From Undaria pinnatifida (Eukaryota; Sar; Phaeophyceae; Laminariales; Alariaceae), in contig JABAKD010000019.1 in the NCBI GenBank assembly GCA_012845835.1, positions 5,689,494 through 5,753,493 on the forward strand: DNA of 64,000 bases. Reading direction: 5' to 3'. The notes under the pieces are model-generated. The model did no database searches, was not told the DNA's origin, and saw only the letters and a list, made by a program, of their open reading frames with translations. This document shows, one piece after another, positions 32,180-45,000 of the stretch (position 1 is its first letter; each line of letters begins with the position of its first letter). The position numbers and the translations under genes are program-made.

Positions 32180-32410
32180 CAGCCGGGGGGGGGGGGGGGT
32201 TGAATCACGCATGACCGTTTACATCGTCTGTAGGAGCAGCCCTCCTTTCCTACAACACCAGGCAGGATGGAACACCTTGGGTTCCCCCCGACCAGACAGG
32301 CATTGCATGCACCAAGTGCGAGGCGCCGTGAGGTGTTCGGCGAGTCGCGTTGATGAAGAGTGACCTGCGTCCTGCTAAGAACCGCTTGCGGGGCGGACTT
32401 ATTCGGTGTT
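32180..32410 (+). repeat. dispersed repeat family A copy
   Basis: Begins with a G run and has 'ccccgaccagacaggcattg', 'gcgaggcgccgtgaggtgtt' and 'aagaaccgcttgcggggcgg'. The central part is more diverged than in other copies. Confidence 0.65.
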
Positions 32411-33317
32411 CCAGCCGTGCCCGCTGCGTGGGAGGCGAGAGGAAAACCTTTCCGCTCGTATTGCCGTCTCAACATTCACGAGTTGGCGTGGAAGATGCGT
32501 TGACCGGCACCAACGGCATGTCGCTTCTGTATTATCTACTATTTCTCTGTATTCTGGCTGCCTAAGGACTAGTGTACGGGGGGGCGTTCATAGCTGCGGC
32601 TGTCTTCGTGGTCTCGCTTCTCGCTGGGGTGTGCTCGGGTCATATTTTTTCTGGCCGTCCACTTTTTTTTGGGTGGCATTTTCACAGGAGAGAAGAAATG
32701 TCGGAAACAACGAACGACGATTCGTAGCAGCATCGGCCACGAAGCAACACCCGGTGTGCAAGCACTGGGAAAGGAGAAGTGCTCGAAAGGCAATGCGAGG
32801 AGCTGTGAAATAGGTGTGTAGTATCGGGGCAGTAGGTACCTAGGGACCGACTACTGCTATGCAGGGGTGTGTCTCTGGCTCTGTACTGGTCACTCACTCG
32901 AGGGTTACCAGGGGATAAAACAACAAAGACACTCGCCGCGCAGCATGGCAACACTTACTCGTACTGCTGCGCAGTCTTTTCCTCTAGATGCTTGATTATC
33001 ACGGAGATACATTGTTACACGGCGACATACAAAACATGCAAGGGGTGTTTTAGCTTGAAAAAAATCGACAATAACAATAGTTGTTGTCTGGTCTACGCAG
33101 CGTAGAGCCCGACACGGCCGGAGTCAGTCGTGACATAGGAGAGGGCGACTGAATGTTGGAGGTGCTTTTCTCTTTCGTGTCTAATTTAGTCCTTCAACAG
33201 TAGCTTTCCTTGTTCGTGTCTAATTTAGTCCTTTAGCAGTAGTAGCTCTCTGTAATAGACTATATAGCGATCGTCTCCTTTTCGGTCGGTGTTTACAAAA
33301 TAAATGGGCCCCAAAAT
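32411..33317. other. gene-free interval
   Basis: Contains a small direct repeat 'gtgtctaatttagtcctt' (33178 and 33216). No supported gene. Confidence 0.5.
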
Positions 33318-33514
33318 GGGGTACCCGATTTAAGAGCCCCTTAGAACGGACCAACCATTGTCACCGCTCTTGTCTCAGATTGGGTATCGGAAGGTATTAT
33401 TAGTAGTGCATAGAAGTTACAATCGTGTGAGTTGTGGTATAGGCGTCACCAGCCGTGACACGCTGATTTGGTCGCTATTTCTCGTAAGATGTGCGCTCTT
33501 AAATCGGGTACTCC
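33318..33514. mobile_element. MITE family M2, copy 2
   Basis: Left terminus ggggtacccgatttaagagc and right terminus gcgctcttaaatcgggtact are inverted repeats matching those at 14846-15088. The element is about 197 bp and non-coding. Confidence 0.7.
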
Positions 33515-34045
33515 ACTGGCATGAAAGAAGCATCATCATCATTATTCAATAGCTGCCGACGTGAAGTCGATCAACTAAATGTAATTTTTTTATTTTGAAA
33601 AAAATAAACACATTATTGTAAATCGTTATTTGGTTACTGGTACAAGTACATTTAACTAAAAATGTTCGCCGGGTGAACAAATATTGTACCATGATCCCGG
33701 ACAGCTTTGAGTTTTTAGGCCATGGGCAACCCCAAGCAAACTGGGGAACGTTCAAGAAGTTAAAATCACAACAGCCGTAGTCCTGGCAACGTGCCAAAGG
33801 TTGAACGTAGGAAATCCGGGCTTTGTGGAGAGCGGGAATGAATCTCAAGATGTGTGGAAGGCATGTTTGATTAGGGATACTTATACGGGTATGAGAGATA
33901 ATTTGGTGGAGATGACCTGCTGTCACTCAGGAGGGAGATGAGGACACGGCGGGTAGTAGACATGCAAAGCATACACGGCAGAGTACAGAAAACTGGTGAG
34001 TATTTAATCAACTAATTATATTATATGACAATAAAAATACATTCC
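33515..34045. other. gene-free interval
   Basis: About 530 bp, AT-rich. A 126-residue - strand frame (33926-33546) has no recognised domain. No element identified. Confidence 0.45.
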
Positions 34046-34705
34046 AGCTGTGAGATCAAAGACTTCGTCGAAACTCATCTTTGCATGCTGTGTATGATAC
34101 TCCGGTCGTGGATATTGCTGGGTGTGTGTCCTCATTAAGGATATATACGTCAGCGATTCCCCGTAGAACTACAGTGTAGCTTGTACCAGGGTCAACAGGG
34201 TGATGTTAACCAATCCGTGAGCTCGGAAAAAAATCTGACGGTTGTGGAAGGAATGCATCAGTTTGTTTATCACTTATCATGTATATCCTGCAAGTGTTAG
34301 AACCGATGAGGGGAGGGCGGGGTTTTTAAGGAGGCGGGGGGGGGGGAGGGGTTCCAACAGTTTTAGGTCGTATTAAATGTATAGGAGCTTACTGTACGCG
34401 TGGTGCTAGGTGTTGGCGATGGTGGGGGTGGCGGGGAAGGAGGGGACGGGGGGTTAATTTGAACTTGGAAGACCATAAAATAAATGAATTGGAGCTACCG
34501 CATGGATGGCTCGAAAGGTAAAAGGAAGGTGATATCACCTGCCGGGTAGTGTTTATTATTACAAATAATTAAGATACACTCATCTTTGCAAGCTGTTCAT
34601 GTATGTGATACTCCGATCGGGCGTATTACTGGGTGTGCGTCCTCGTTAAGGATATAGGTCGGCGACACCCCTAAAAACTACTGTGTAGCTTGTACCAGGG
34701 GCTAT
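34046..34705 (+). repeat. family E, two long copies
   Basis: About 34046-34200 and 34555-34705 share 'actcatctttgcaagctgt' or its variant, 'gtatgatactccg', 'gtgcgtcctcgttaaggata' and 'tgtgtagcttgtaccaggg'. Shorter copies of the left part are at 7684-7745, 10258-10320, 18447-18505, 21270-21335 and, reversed, 30365-30410. Confidence 0.7.
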
Positions 34706-34796
34706 TATATACTGCTTGCCGCTGCGCTGTGAGGTTGAATGAAGGCTGGAGGCGAAAAAAAATCAAGTATTTCCCTCCTGCCCACCGTAGGGGGTT

Positions 34797-34875
34797 AACT
34801 CCTTTAGAGCCCCCAACCCCCCCTATACTAAATCCAAGTGATTTTGTCCCCCAAAACGGGTTTCCAGTTGTTTAG
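34797..34875 (-). repeat. dispersed repeat family C unit
   Basis: Typical unit: 'agagcccccaaccccc', 'tatactaaatccaagtga', 'ccccaaaacgggtttccagt'. Others lie at 12326-12404, 14885-14962, 29030-29130, 46346-46512 and 53768-53870. Confidence 0.65.
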
Positions 34876-37800
34876 TGGCAGCCTGTTATCGGGGAGGAAT
34901 CCTCGTATGACGATTGAATATATGAGAGCGCTGAAGGTTAGATATAGGCTGGATGTAGAGCAAAGGGTCGAGATTGAATGAATAATTCTCCAGATTCATG
35001 AAGCGTAACAAATGATTAGGGAGCAAATTCCAGAAAGGATTCAGCTTTTGAAAACTCACTATATTGGTGATAGTGTCGGGAGGGAAGTTGTGGTCCACAG
35101 CAGCTCGGGAGATTGCATATGTCGGAACATATCATCAGTTGATCCCTCGCTTCATAACCTGCATCTCTCAGGGCAGACAGACAGATCCCTAGTCAGTCTA
35201 TTTGATCTGTACTGCACAGGTCCTGCTTACAACATATCATAACGAGACGAAGAATCTAGATGATCTAAACGATCTTCGTGTATTATTTATCTATAGATCG
35301 TGATAATCTGTCCGCCGACGTGTGGAATAATGTCAAAAAAAAAATCAAACGCCGCGTTTTCGTCCCGTTCGCGAGCAACAAGAGACATCTCGTCGTTCAT
35401 CGCTCCGAATAATCCAATCGAAAGCGGCGCAGCGGCGCGTTGTTTTTGGCCCGTTCCAGGTCCGGATTCGGGGTCAGAGATAAGGGGTTGGGGAGAGTTT
35501 ACTACGTATGGCCGTGCCTTGATTCCACCCCCCCCCACCACCGAAAGTGCTTCCCAACCCCGACCAATCGTTGACAATCAACAACCTTATCCCAGGAAAA
35601 GATCGATCCTAACAATGAAGCCTTAGGAAGGCTCAATTCAAAAATCAACGGTTTTCGCGGGTCAAGATTCTCGGCCCGCGGGTCGGGTCAGTCAGGAAGG
35701 AGGCTTGCAAAAAATCGCGGATCGAGTCGGGTCGAGAGGTGGTCAACATTTCACGGGGGGTCGGGTCAGGACGTTAAGTAAAAACAACACGGGTCGGGTC
35801 AGGGTGCCATGAAAAGATCCGATGAAAACGAGCCCAGTGGGGCTCCTGGGGCCTCGGTGAGGCTCTTTGGCCAATCCGACCGTGCGGATCTTCCGACGAG
35901 TTTGATTTTCGTTGCTCTTTGTCATTTTTCATTGTTGCTTCGGGTTTTGAGCGTCGAACTACAACTCCATTCGTGACCGGGCCCGTAGGGCGTGAGGCCA
36001 GCCAGCGGTAAGTCTCTGCGTGCCGGAACGCCCCACAACACAAACTATTACCAGGTATAGGCAGAAACTACAAACTATTGACACAAAAAAAACACAACTA
36101 AAGTGGTACGTGAACACAACAACAGAAACAAACGAAGAAACACAACAAGATTTTGCCCAAGCTTATGTCCCTTTTCCTTTTGTTTCCTTTTCCTCTGTTC
36201 AACTTTCCTTTCCTTTTCGTTCCTCTATATTCAACTTTCCTTTCCTTTCGGTTCCTCTACTCAACTTTCCTTTCCTCTCCTCAATTCAATTTTCCCTTCC
36301 TTCTTGTTCCTTCCTGTTCGTTCCGGTTCTTCTATTGAGGCGACTCATCGCCGATCGAGTTGCCGACCGATCAATCGCACAGTTATCATGCCGCTAAATG
36401 GAAAGGCAAAACAAGGTCGACTCAATCGGACTATGAGTCGGAATCAGACAACGTACAGGATCAGAAAAAGTCGGAATCGGGAAAAAGTCGGAGTAGAAAA
36501 ACAAAAGGAATCGGATAAATTCGGAACCGGATAAAATCCAGAGTAAGACAAATTCGGAATCAGATGAATTCCGAATCCGACAAATCCGGAGCTGGATGCA
36601 TTCAAAATCGTTGCCATTAACAAGAAGATTGCATTATACTGCATGGGATTGGATTATGAACTGGACTCGGTTAAATCGGATTGGCGTCGATTGGAAGCCC
36701 CAGCCCCCACATCCTCAAACCCTAGGACCGGGAAACCAAAGCCCCCCCCCCCCCCTCCCCCCCCCCCCTCCACCTCCGCCCTCTTAACTCGCCACCCCCC
36801 GCCATCCTCCGGCTCAACCGAAATGGTCCGCGATGAGTGCCCACGGGTGGTGGCCGAATAGGTACAGAAAACAACAAAAAACCCAAGACTTTAAAAGCAA
36901 AAAATGTATTACAAACCCCTTCCTTCGTGCCTTGCTGCAAGACGTATTGATAGCACAATCACCCGTGGTTAAAAAAATCTCTCTCGGGTACGTACTCGAA
37001 CGTTTTCCCAGAAACTTCTTCGGAGCCGGCTGGGCTTCGTACAAGTTTTGTGGTATTTTCTTCGGGGCTGGGCCTTGCGCATTTTCTCCGAAAGTTCTTC
37101 GCGGCTGGGTCTCGTACATGTCGCCGGAACTTTCTTCGGGGGTGGGCCCATATCTGCAGACTATCTATTTACTCTCCGAACAACAGGGCATGCAAGCCAA
37201 AGACTAGGAAGAGGGCTCCGCCGACCAGGTGAACGGTCTTTTCAGAGATCCTGATCGAAAAGAAAAAGAAACAGGCAAGAAAACCAAAAAGATACAAAAC
37301 AAAGCAAACGCGAAAAACGCCGGATTCAGGGGAAAAGGAAAGGGGGCGCGTTAGTAGACGGCGTGCACGAAAACATGCACACGAAAATATGAAAGACGCA
37401 ACAAGACGGCGCCATGTCTATCTGCTTCACTCATCATCCGCCAAAATTCCCGAATACAGGTAATATCACGCCGACCCCCCCCCCCCCCCTCTGCCCCAAT
37501 AAACACGATCCGATATCGTGCAGATCACATCAATCCGGCATCTATGCATCTGCCCGGTAATACACAGATAATGAAACAGAGGAATCTGGTCTGTCTATAT
37601 AAGTGAAAAATGTGCAAACACACGGTAGGTACCCCACGAAACGTGCGATCTAATGGGCGCAGCTACGTGCAATCCTAAACCTGCAGCACTGGTTGCAAGC
37701 CATAAGATTACGGTTGAGGCTTACGCGCTCACGCGCTCACGCGCTCACGCGCTCACAGCTTCCGTGCGGGATAAAGTCCTGCCCCAACCACAAGCTTGAG

Positions 37801-38803
37801 CCCTAAACTAGCCCCAGAAGTACAGAGGGTGGGATTAGGATTAGCCAATCAAAATGGAGGTGTCGTCTATTTCGGTTGGTCCAGTAACGCCTTTCACCCT
37901 CAAACACTAAAACCCTGATAATAGATACATGGTAGTAGCGTGTGGCTGACAAATTTAGTGCTGCAGGTCTAGGATTGCAAGGAGGTCTCGTGGATCTGCC
38001 CCGTCCCATGCGTGAAAGGTACATTAGGTACCCAGTCGCTGCCTCACCCTCACCCGACAGAAAGACATGATCTAGATCGTGCACCTCATATCAACCAGGG
38101 ATCTACGCTCGTGTATCTGCCCTGTAAGATTGGACAATTAACATAATCGTGCGGGATCCGGTCTGTCCGATACGTTAACGAGTACACTCGGTTCTACACT
38201 TGTGGGATATTATTAAGGCAGGGTTGATCACGGAGAATTCGAGTTCAACGTTAATAAGTTTATTAAATATCTAAAGCAGGCTTGATTACGGAGAAGTCGA
38301 ATTCAATGAAAGTAGGGCTATCATTTTGGTGGGATTGACAGCTAGTTATCCGGTATTACTTGGAAGGTAGAGTACAAGCCAACTAACTGACTTCGTCGAC
38401 ATAAATAAAGCACAATCAATAGTCGGGCCACACAAACACATCAGTCAGATGCAAACCCGCAGAATCCTGCAATTTGCCGCCCGTAACTACTGTCACTGCA
38501 AAACCTAAACACCAACAAGTCAAGCCACAACCGTATCAGTCGGATGCAAACCCGCATAAATCTGCAAATTACCGCCCGCAACTAACCGTAGTGTGTAATA
38601 ATACCTAGCCAACTAATACCTAGTCGGCGACTTACAGTATAACTTACTACTACTGTAGTTACTACCGTCATTAGCTACGTCACGTGCTATTAACAATTAA
38701 TACAAGGTATGAATTACTGCCTGGTATTTACTATAAACAATGACGTAGTGTTAGTATAGTCAGCCGACTTACGGCCCTAGCAGATACCCATGGAATGCAG
38801 GGT
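34876..38803. other. gene-free interval between units
   Basis: Contains 'gggtcgggtcag' repeats (35680-35810), a ttcctttcc-rich tract (36165-36330), a degenerate 'gtcggaatcgg' tract (36425-36600), a degenerate repeat of about 40 bp with 'cttcttcgg.gctgggc' (36995-37150), four copies of 'acgcgctc' (37725-37756) and a diverged repeat 'cagatgcaaacccgca' (38450, 38540). Open frames here have no domains. Confidence 0.5.
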
Positions 38804-39002
38804 CTAAGGGAATGCAGAATCTGAGCCATCGTTCACGTGTGCCACAGGTATCGTGGTATGACTCGTATTCATAGTGATGACTCGTCTCAATAGTCGCCCT
38901 GCCCTCCCTCCAACATGGTTCGACTCAGGTCGCCTTCTCGCCCGACAAACAAGACCTAGAAAAAGAAATAGGGCAGCTGATCTGTCCAACACGGAAACGT
39001 AA
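38804..39002 (-). CDS. GDT1: GDT1 exon 7 (last)
   Basis: Acceptor atttcattag. One base completes a serine codon, then YVSVLDRSAALFLFLGLVC gives the last membrane helix. A basic/polar tail of about 45 residues follows, longer than in most homologues, to the stop at 38804-38806. Phase fits exon 6. The tail could be an artefact if a further splice exists. Confidence 0.7.
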
Positions 39003-42000
39003 CTAATGAAATGGCGCATCTGATCTGTACCATACCGTACCGATCCGTACCATGCCTTATCGTACCGTACCGTACCGTAACACGAAGATAACACACCTCC
39101 TTGGGACGATTTTCAAAGCTGACATTATCGACAATGGGGCAGTGGTAGATGCATGCCGATAGTGAACATTCTTAAAGGTAGCTATTAACGCTCTCTGCTT
39201 GGCCAGGGGGTAGCTTAACAGCAACTCAACCAACTTAGCGCCTCTGTCCAAGCCACGGCATCACGATCCGACCAAGTCAGCGTAGAGTATTTTAGAACAG
39301 CGTCCAAGCCTGGCGAGTCAACCTAGCGCCTTCGGGAGAGCGCAAGCAACGCGTCTACGGAACGATTTCGACTATAGCTTTCGAAAGCCACCAATTCCTT
39401 TTGTACCCCCCTCGAATTGGAGAAAACCACCTCTAAAGTTGGTCTGAGGGGGGGTGTTACATCACATGACACACGCTTTACACCCCCTCTGTAGTGGCAT
39501 GACTCTAATCCCCTCCCCCCCCCCCCCGCTACCATCACATGACTCTAGTAACCCCGCTCCACATCGCGGCATGTGACAATACTCGTCCTCTCACCTCGCG
39601 GCTAACATCCGCCCCCCGATCACCGCCATGCCCGTGCACAGCGAGTGCCCAATAACCCCTCCCGCCGTTACTCCGAAGGGGTCCTTAGTCGTCGCTAATG
39701 CGATCGTCGCTATCTGCGACCGGTCCCCCCATTCCGCCAAAAATGTCATTGTGAAAGACATCGTTAGCACCTGTTTTGACGTGGTGGGGCAAAGGGGAAA
39801 TATACCGTGGCGTGGCGAGGGGTCAATGTGTCAATGTGCGTACACTCCCCAAATATACCAGTGCGGGGGGGGGGGGGGGGCGAGGGGTAACATTAGGAGA
39901 GGGGGGGGGGGAATATGTCAATGTGGGTTACCTCTCAATGTATCAGCAGCCCCCTTCCCTTCTCCCTCCTGCCCCGGGTACATTCCGCCTCCGTCGAATC
40001 ATCACATCAGGTAGACACAGTCCCGCCCCCCCCCAGTTCTCCCCGAGCACGAACCACCTTGTCCGAATATCCTCGGCGACGCAGTATCCTCCCCCCCCCC
40101 CTCTCCCCGCACCTACTGTTCTACGAACGCTTTGGCCGAATTATCACATCCCGCAGATCTCTCCCCTCCCGCTTCCTCCTACTCCTGCCCCCTCCCCGTC
40201 CCCGCCCCTCATACCCCTTTCCCCCTAGACAGACACTATACATGCCCCTGGCTCTCTGCTGGTCGCCCCGCCCTCTCCCTCTTCCTCCTGCTTCTCTTTC
40301 CTTTCTCCCCACTCCTCCCCTTCCGCCCGCGCCCTCACCCCCTCCCTCCTTCCCTTCCCACCGAGTACGAAACGCCTTCGTCATGTTCTCACCTGCGATA
40401 GAGATTTCTTGGCGCTTGATGGTCGCCTCGACCCGTTTCCCACCCCCCCCACACCCGCCTCCAACTCGAATTCGTCTTTCTTCGGCTCCCCCTCGTTCTT
40501 TTTTGTCAGCTCTTCCTCTACCTAATATGTTTTCGAGTTTTCGTGTCCCAGTACAAAATTCAGGTTAAACATTACTACAGAACATTACTACAGATGACGT
40601 GGACAGATCATAGTACAGGTAACAGTGTACAAATCCCCCTCAAATATCTTCTTCGTCAGCTCTTTCTCCACCATCGAATGTTTCTCAAAATTTTCGTGTC
40701 AGATCACAGAATAGAGTACAGGTTACAAATGTCGCGCACGACTTGGGCATATCACACGACCTATCACAGGACAGACCGCGATACAGATCAAGGTACAAAT
40801 CACTTGGACAGATAACGGGACAGATCGCTTAGACAAGTCATGGGACACATCACACAACAGATCAAAACAGGTCACGTGGCACGACAAGACAAGGACAGGA
40901 CAGATCACTTGATAGATCAAACGACAGATCACAGAACAAGTCAATATACATGACAAGTCAGAGAATGACAACACAAAGAACACCGAACAGGACCTGCCGT
41001 CGCACGATAGGACAGGACATCAACAGCGAAATGAAATCAGAACGGCCGCCACCTACAACTGAACGCCCCGAGTGCAGGCTTGCGAAGGCCCACGAGGAAG
41101 GGGCGGATGGTTGACTACGACCGATAGTTGAGGGGGCCTGCGCAAGTTGCTTCACACCGGTTTCAGGCGTAGGAATACTGGGCTCACCGAGCCCGCGGTA
41201 CAAATGGTAGCACGAGCAGCTAGCGTAGCCGTAGCAAACGTCGATAGATCTAGTAATAAGAGGAGGGATAAGTGTGCTCGAACACCCAACACCAACCCTC
41301 GGGTGAGCGGCCGTGCCTAACACGTACATGCAGATAACCAGTCGAATACTGCAACGGGCTTACTTAGAAAGTAAGAAGCAGATGCAGAACATTTTAGCAG
41401 TACAGCATGGAGTTGGAACCGCCGTAGAAGCAACAAGCAGAGCCGAGAGGAGTAGTAAGAGCAAGAGTGGCACGTTTTCAACTTGCGTGGTACCAGAAGC
41501 CTTGTATGTTTCTGCTGCGTCCCGCAAGTGATATGAGAAAATTCAATATCAAGACTTGGCATCATGCGATGCTAACCACGAAACGCGTTTCAACGCTTTC
41601 CACGCGTCCACAGTGAGTGGGTATACCAGATGTCCCACCGCTTTAAACTCGACGTCGAAGCGCGTACTAGTAAACGCCAGAGTAAACAATCATCCGGCGC
41701 ACAATGTCACCATACACAAAGTCATGTACCATGCATATCTGATAACTGAAGGAGGTAGACCAAGAGGAGAGGGGCAGCACAAATGTAGCTCAGGAGGACG
41801 ACGGCAGCGATGGCGGGAAAGAGGACGACGGCGAAGGCGTTCTCTCTTCGGGACAGCCGGCAGGATCTCTTATCCTAGCCTGGCAGAAGATCTCCTACCT
41901 TCCCCCATAGCGCTTCCGGCAAGCGACCCGGTGTTCGGGGACGAAGCAGCTTGCCTAAGGAGTTGTATGCTGGAGGGAACCCCGCCAGCATGGGTTCTGC

Positions 42001-45000
42001 AAATGGTGCTGCCTGCCACCACGCGCCCTGCTGGTGGCCCCGCGGAACGCCAAATTGGCGAGGTCAGAGGCAACCACGGCATGGTCGGAACTTCTCTCAC
42101 CTCGCCGATTGGGCGTTCCGTGGGGCCACTTTCAGGGCGCGTGGTGGCAGACAGCACCATTTGCAGAACCCATGCTCGCGGGGGGGCTTCTCTCCAGCAT
42201 ACAACTCCATACGTAAGCTGCTGCGTCCCCGAGCACCGGGTCGCCTGCCGGAAGCGCCCTGGGGGCAGCTAGGAGGTCTTCTGCCAGACTGGAAGATCCC
42301 GAAGAGAGGACGTCGTCATCGTTGTCCTCTCTCCCGCCTTCGCTGTCGTGGTCCTCCTGAGCTACACTCGCGCTGCCCCTCTCCTCCTCTTCGGGGTTTC
42401 CTCCCTGGCTTCGGGCGGTTCTCCCTGAGCGGGGGGGGGGCTGCTTGGGCCTCGAAAGGGTTGCCTCGCTGACGTTTTTGTTTTTACCTCCGTGAGCTCT
42501 TCTGAAGGACCCCCGTGCGCATCCATCCCTTCCTTGACCATCTTTATCCCGAAGTAAAGGAACAGGAGCTGTTTGTTGAACACCGTCCGAACGCGTCATG
42601 GCATCGCAGCCCGAGACAGTGTGGTAAAAGAGGACACAGCGAACGGAGGAAGAAATACAACGCCAACGACAGCGGCGTCGGGGGGAGGGGGGGGGGGGGG
42701 GCGGGACGCGCGCGAGAGAGGGAGTCGGCGATAGTAAGAGGGAGAGAAGGACGACGGACAGGGAGAGAGAGAGAACACGAGTGGGAACGGGAAAGAGGGA
42801 GTAAGAAAAAAGGAAAGGGGGTCACTGAGGGAGCAGGTCACCAACCGCACCACCACTACCACCGCCAACACCCTCCAACCCCCCCTCCCCCGCCCCTCCA
42901 ACCCCCCCTCCCGCCCCCTCCCCTTACTATATTACTACCACCCTTTCCGCATAATAACATGCTACTGTAGCCCACCACCATCACCCCCACCACCACAAAC
43001 ACCAGTCCGTCCCCTCCCCAACTTCTCACCGCGCTGGCGTAGTGCGTGTAAGTCTTGGGCAGGATGGACGGTAGCGCGAACCCTAGAGCAGCAGATAACA
43101 CCGTCATCACCGCCAACGCACCCACAGCCCCACCAAACACCGCCATGCGCGGATAACTCATCGCCATAATGGCAGCGATGAAAAAACTGCCATAAAGAGT
43201 GGGGGGGGGTGGCGGGGGCAAGGGAGGCGATGGGTTGGTGAGTGTGGGTGCGGGTGCGGGGGTGAGGGAGGCGATGGAAGGGGGGGGGGGGGGGGTGAGT
43301 GGGGGAATGGGGGGGCGATGCAGTCAAAGGTGTTTACTACGACTGCCCAGCTTCGACAAAACCTGGTACGTTGTATTTTTAATCCTCCGGAGGATGGGAA
43401 AAGCACAGCGTAAGCTCACCAAATTCCATGTATACTCATAAAATTGTCAATAGTCCGGTCTAACTCCTCATTACAGTAGGTTGATAGTCCGCACTAAATC
43501 CTCATCAAATACGTATTTCCAGAAATTTCCCAGCAGGCGGTCGGGGTTAGAGCTAGGGTTTGATATTTGATGTGTTTCAACCATTTTGTCGAAGCTGGGC
43601 TGTGCCCCCCCTCCGCTTCTCTAGCTCATGCCCCCCCCCCCCGCAACCTCTGCATTTTCACCCCCCCTCCTTCCATAGTGAAAAAGAAGAAGCACCTGAG
43701 GTATATACGAGGGGTTGAGGGAAGACATTGGAATGAAACCGTATCTGCACGGCCCAATGGACTGCGCGAAAAAGCTAAAACTGCGATTTCGTGTAGGGGA
43801 CCTGGACCTACCAGAAAGAAGAGATACATACCAGTAGTCGGGAGGAGGAGGACGTGGCTACAAATATGTGCCCGTGTGGCACAACAATAGAGTAGGACTC
43901 ACATTGTAGAACATGAAATATACAAGGAGGGACGGGATGCGTTAGAGGAGGGGATGAAGACATTAGACGTATGTGACATAGAAGAGTTTGGCTGACTAGA
44001 GAGTAGCGAGAAAACGATCTCTATACTCGGAGATATATGGTGGCCGCAGACGGCGAAACAGGACGGGGATAGGATAAGCAAACATTTTCTATGTATTATA
44101 TGGAAGAAGCGCAATGACCGCCCAAATGTTGGAGGTGTCTCTATTAGGAGAAGGAACGGTGCTCCGTCTCGAAAGGGATGCGTGGTCAGTGGTCAAATGA
44201 CTAAGGCAAGCAACTAATGAGTACGCCCCCCCCCCCCCTCTTCTTCAATATCTCCATCTGTACCCCCCCCCCTTCGCTCGTAATCCCTCCATATTCTACC
44301 CGCCCCCGCCCCCCCGAATCTTACGTCTTATCTCCTATCTCGGTGGCAATGATCATCGCGACGCTGTTGGCAAAGGCAGTCCAAAAGCCTGCCTGGGGTG
44401 GCGTGGTTCCGCCTGCGGGCGGAGGCATTTCATTCTGCCGTGATAAATAGGCGGTTGTGCCAACGGGTAACAGGAGCGATTAGGGGGAGGGGTGGATGGG
44501 AGGGGAGGGGAGGGGAGGGGGGAAGGGGAGGCAACGGCCTGGTTTACCGACGAGTTGATCGACCCGTAAAGGGGAATATAAGGCAACATACGTAGTCGCG
44601 AGAGCGATAGAAACAGCAGCGACTACGGGTTCGGTAAGATCGTCACAACCGTCGAGCAAGACGAGCGACACGGGGGGGCAAAGGGGAAGGTGGGGGCTGA
44701 ACCAGCTTTCGTGCAACGGCGACTAGTACAAACGTGCCGTAATATAGATCCGACAGCGACGATGGAGCAGCCCAACTTGACACCCACTACCCCTTCCCCT
44801 TGATGCTGTTCGTTTCTGGTGGCTCTTATGGCAGCTTATGGGCGTTCCTCCACCAGCCACATACGCGTACTTTGTGCTGTGCGATACACACAACCCTGCT
44901 GAGGAACGGCCTAGGAAGGTCCGTTCTGTTTCAAACCTAAATGCGCTGTTCTTGCTGTTTTGTCACGTATCCACCACAGATTACAGGGCAAGTACGGTAT

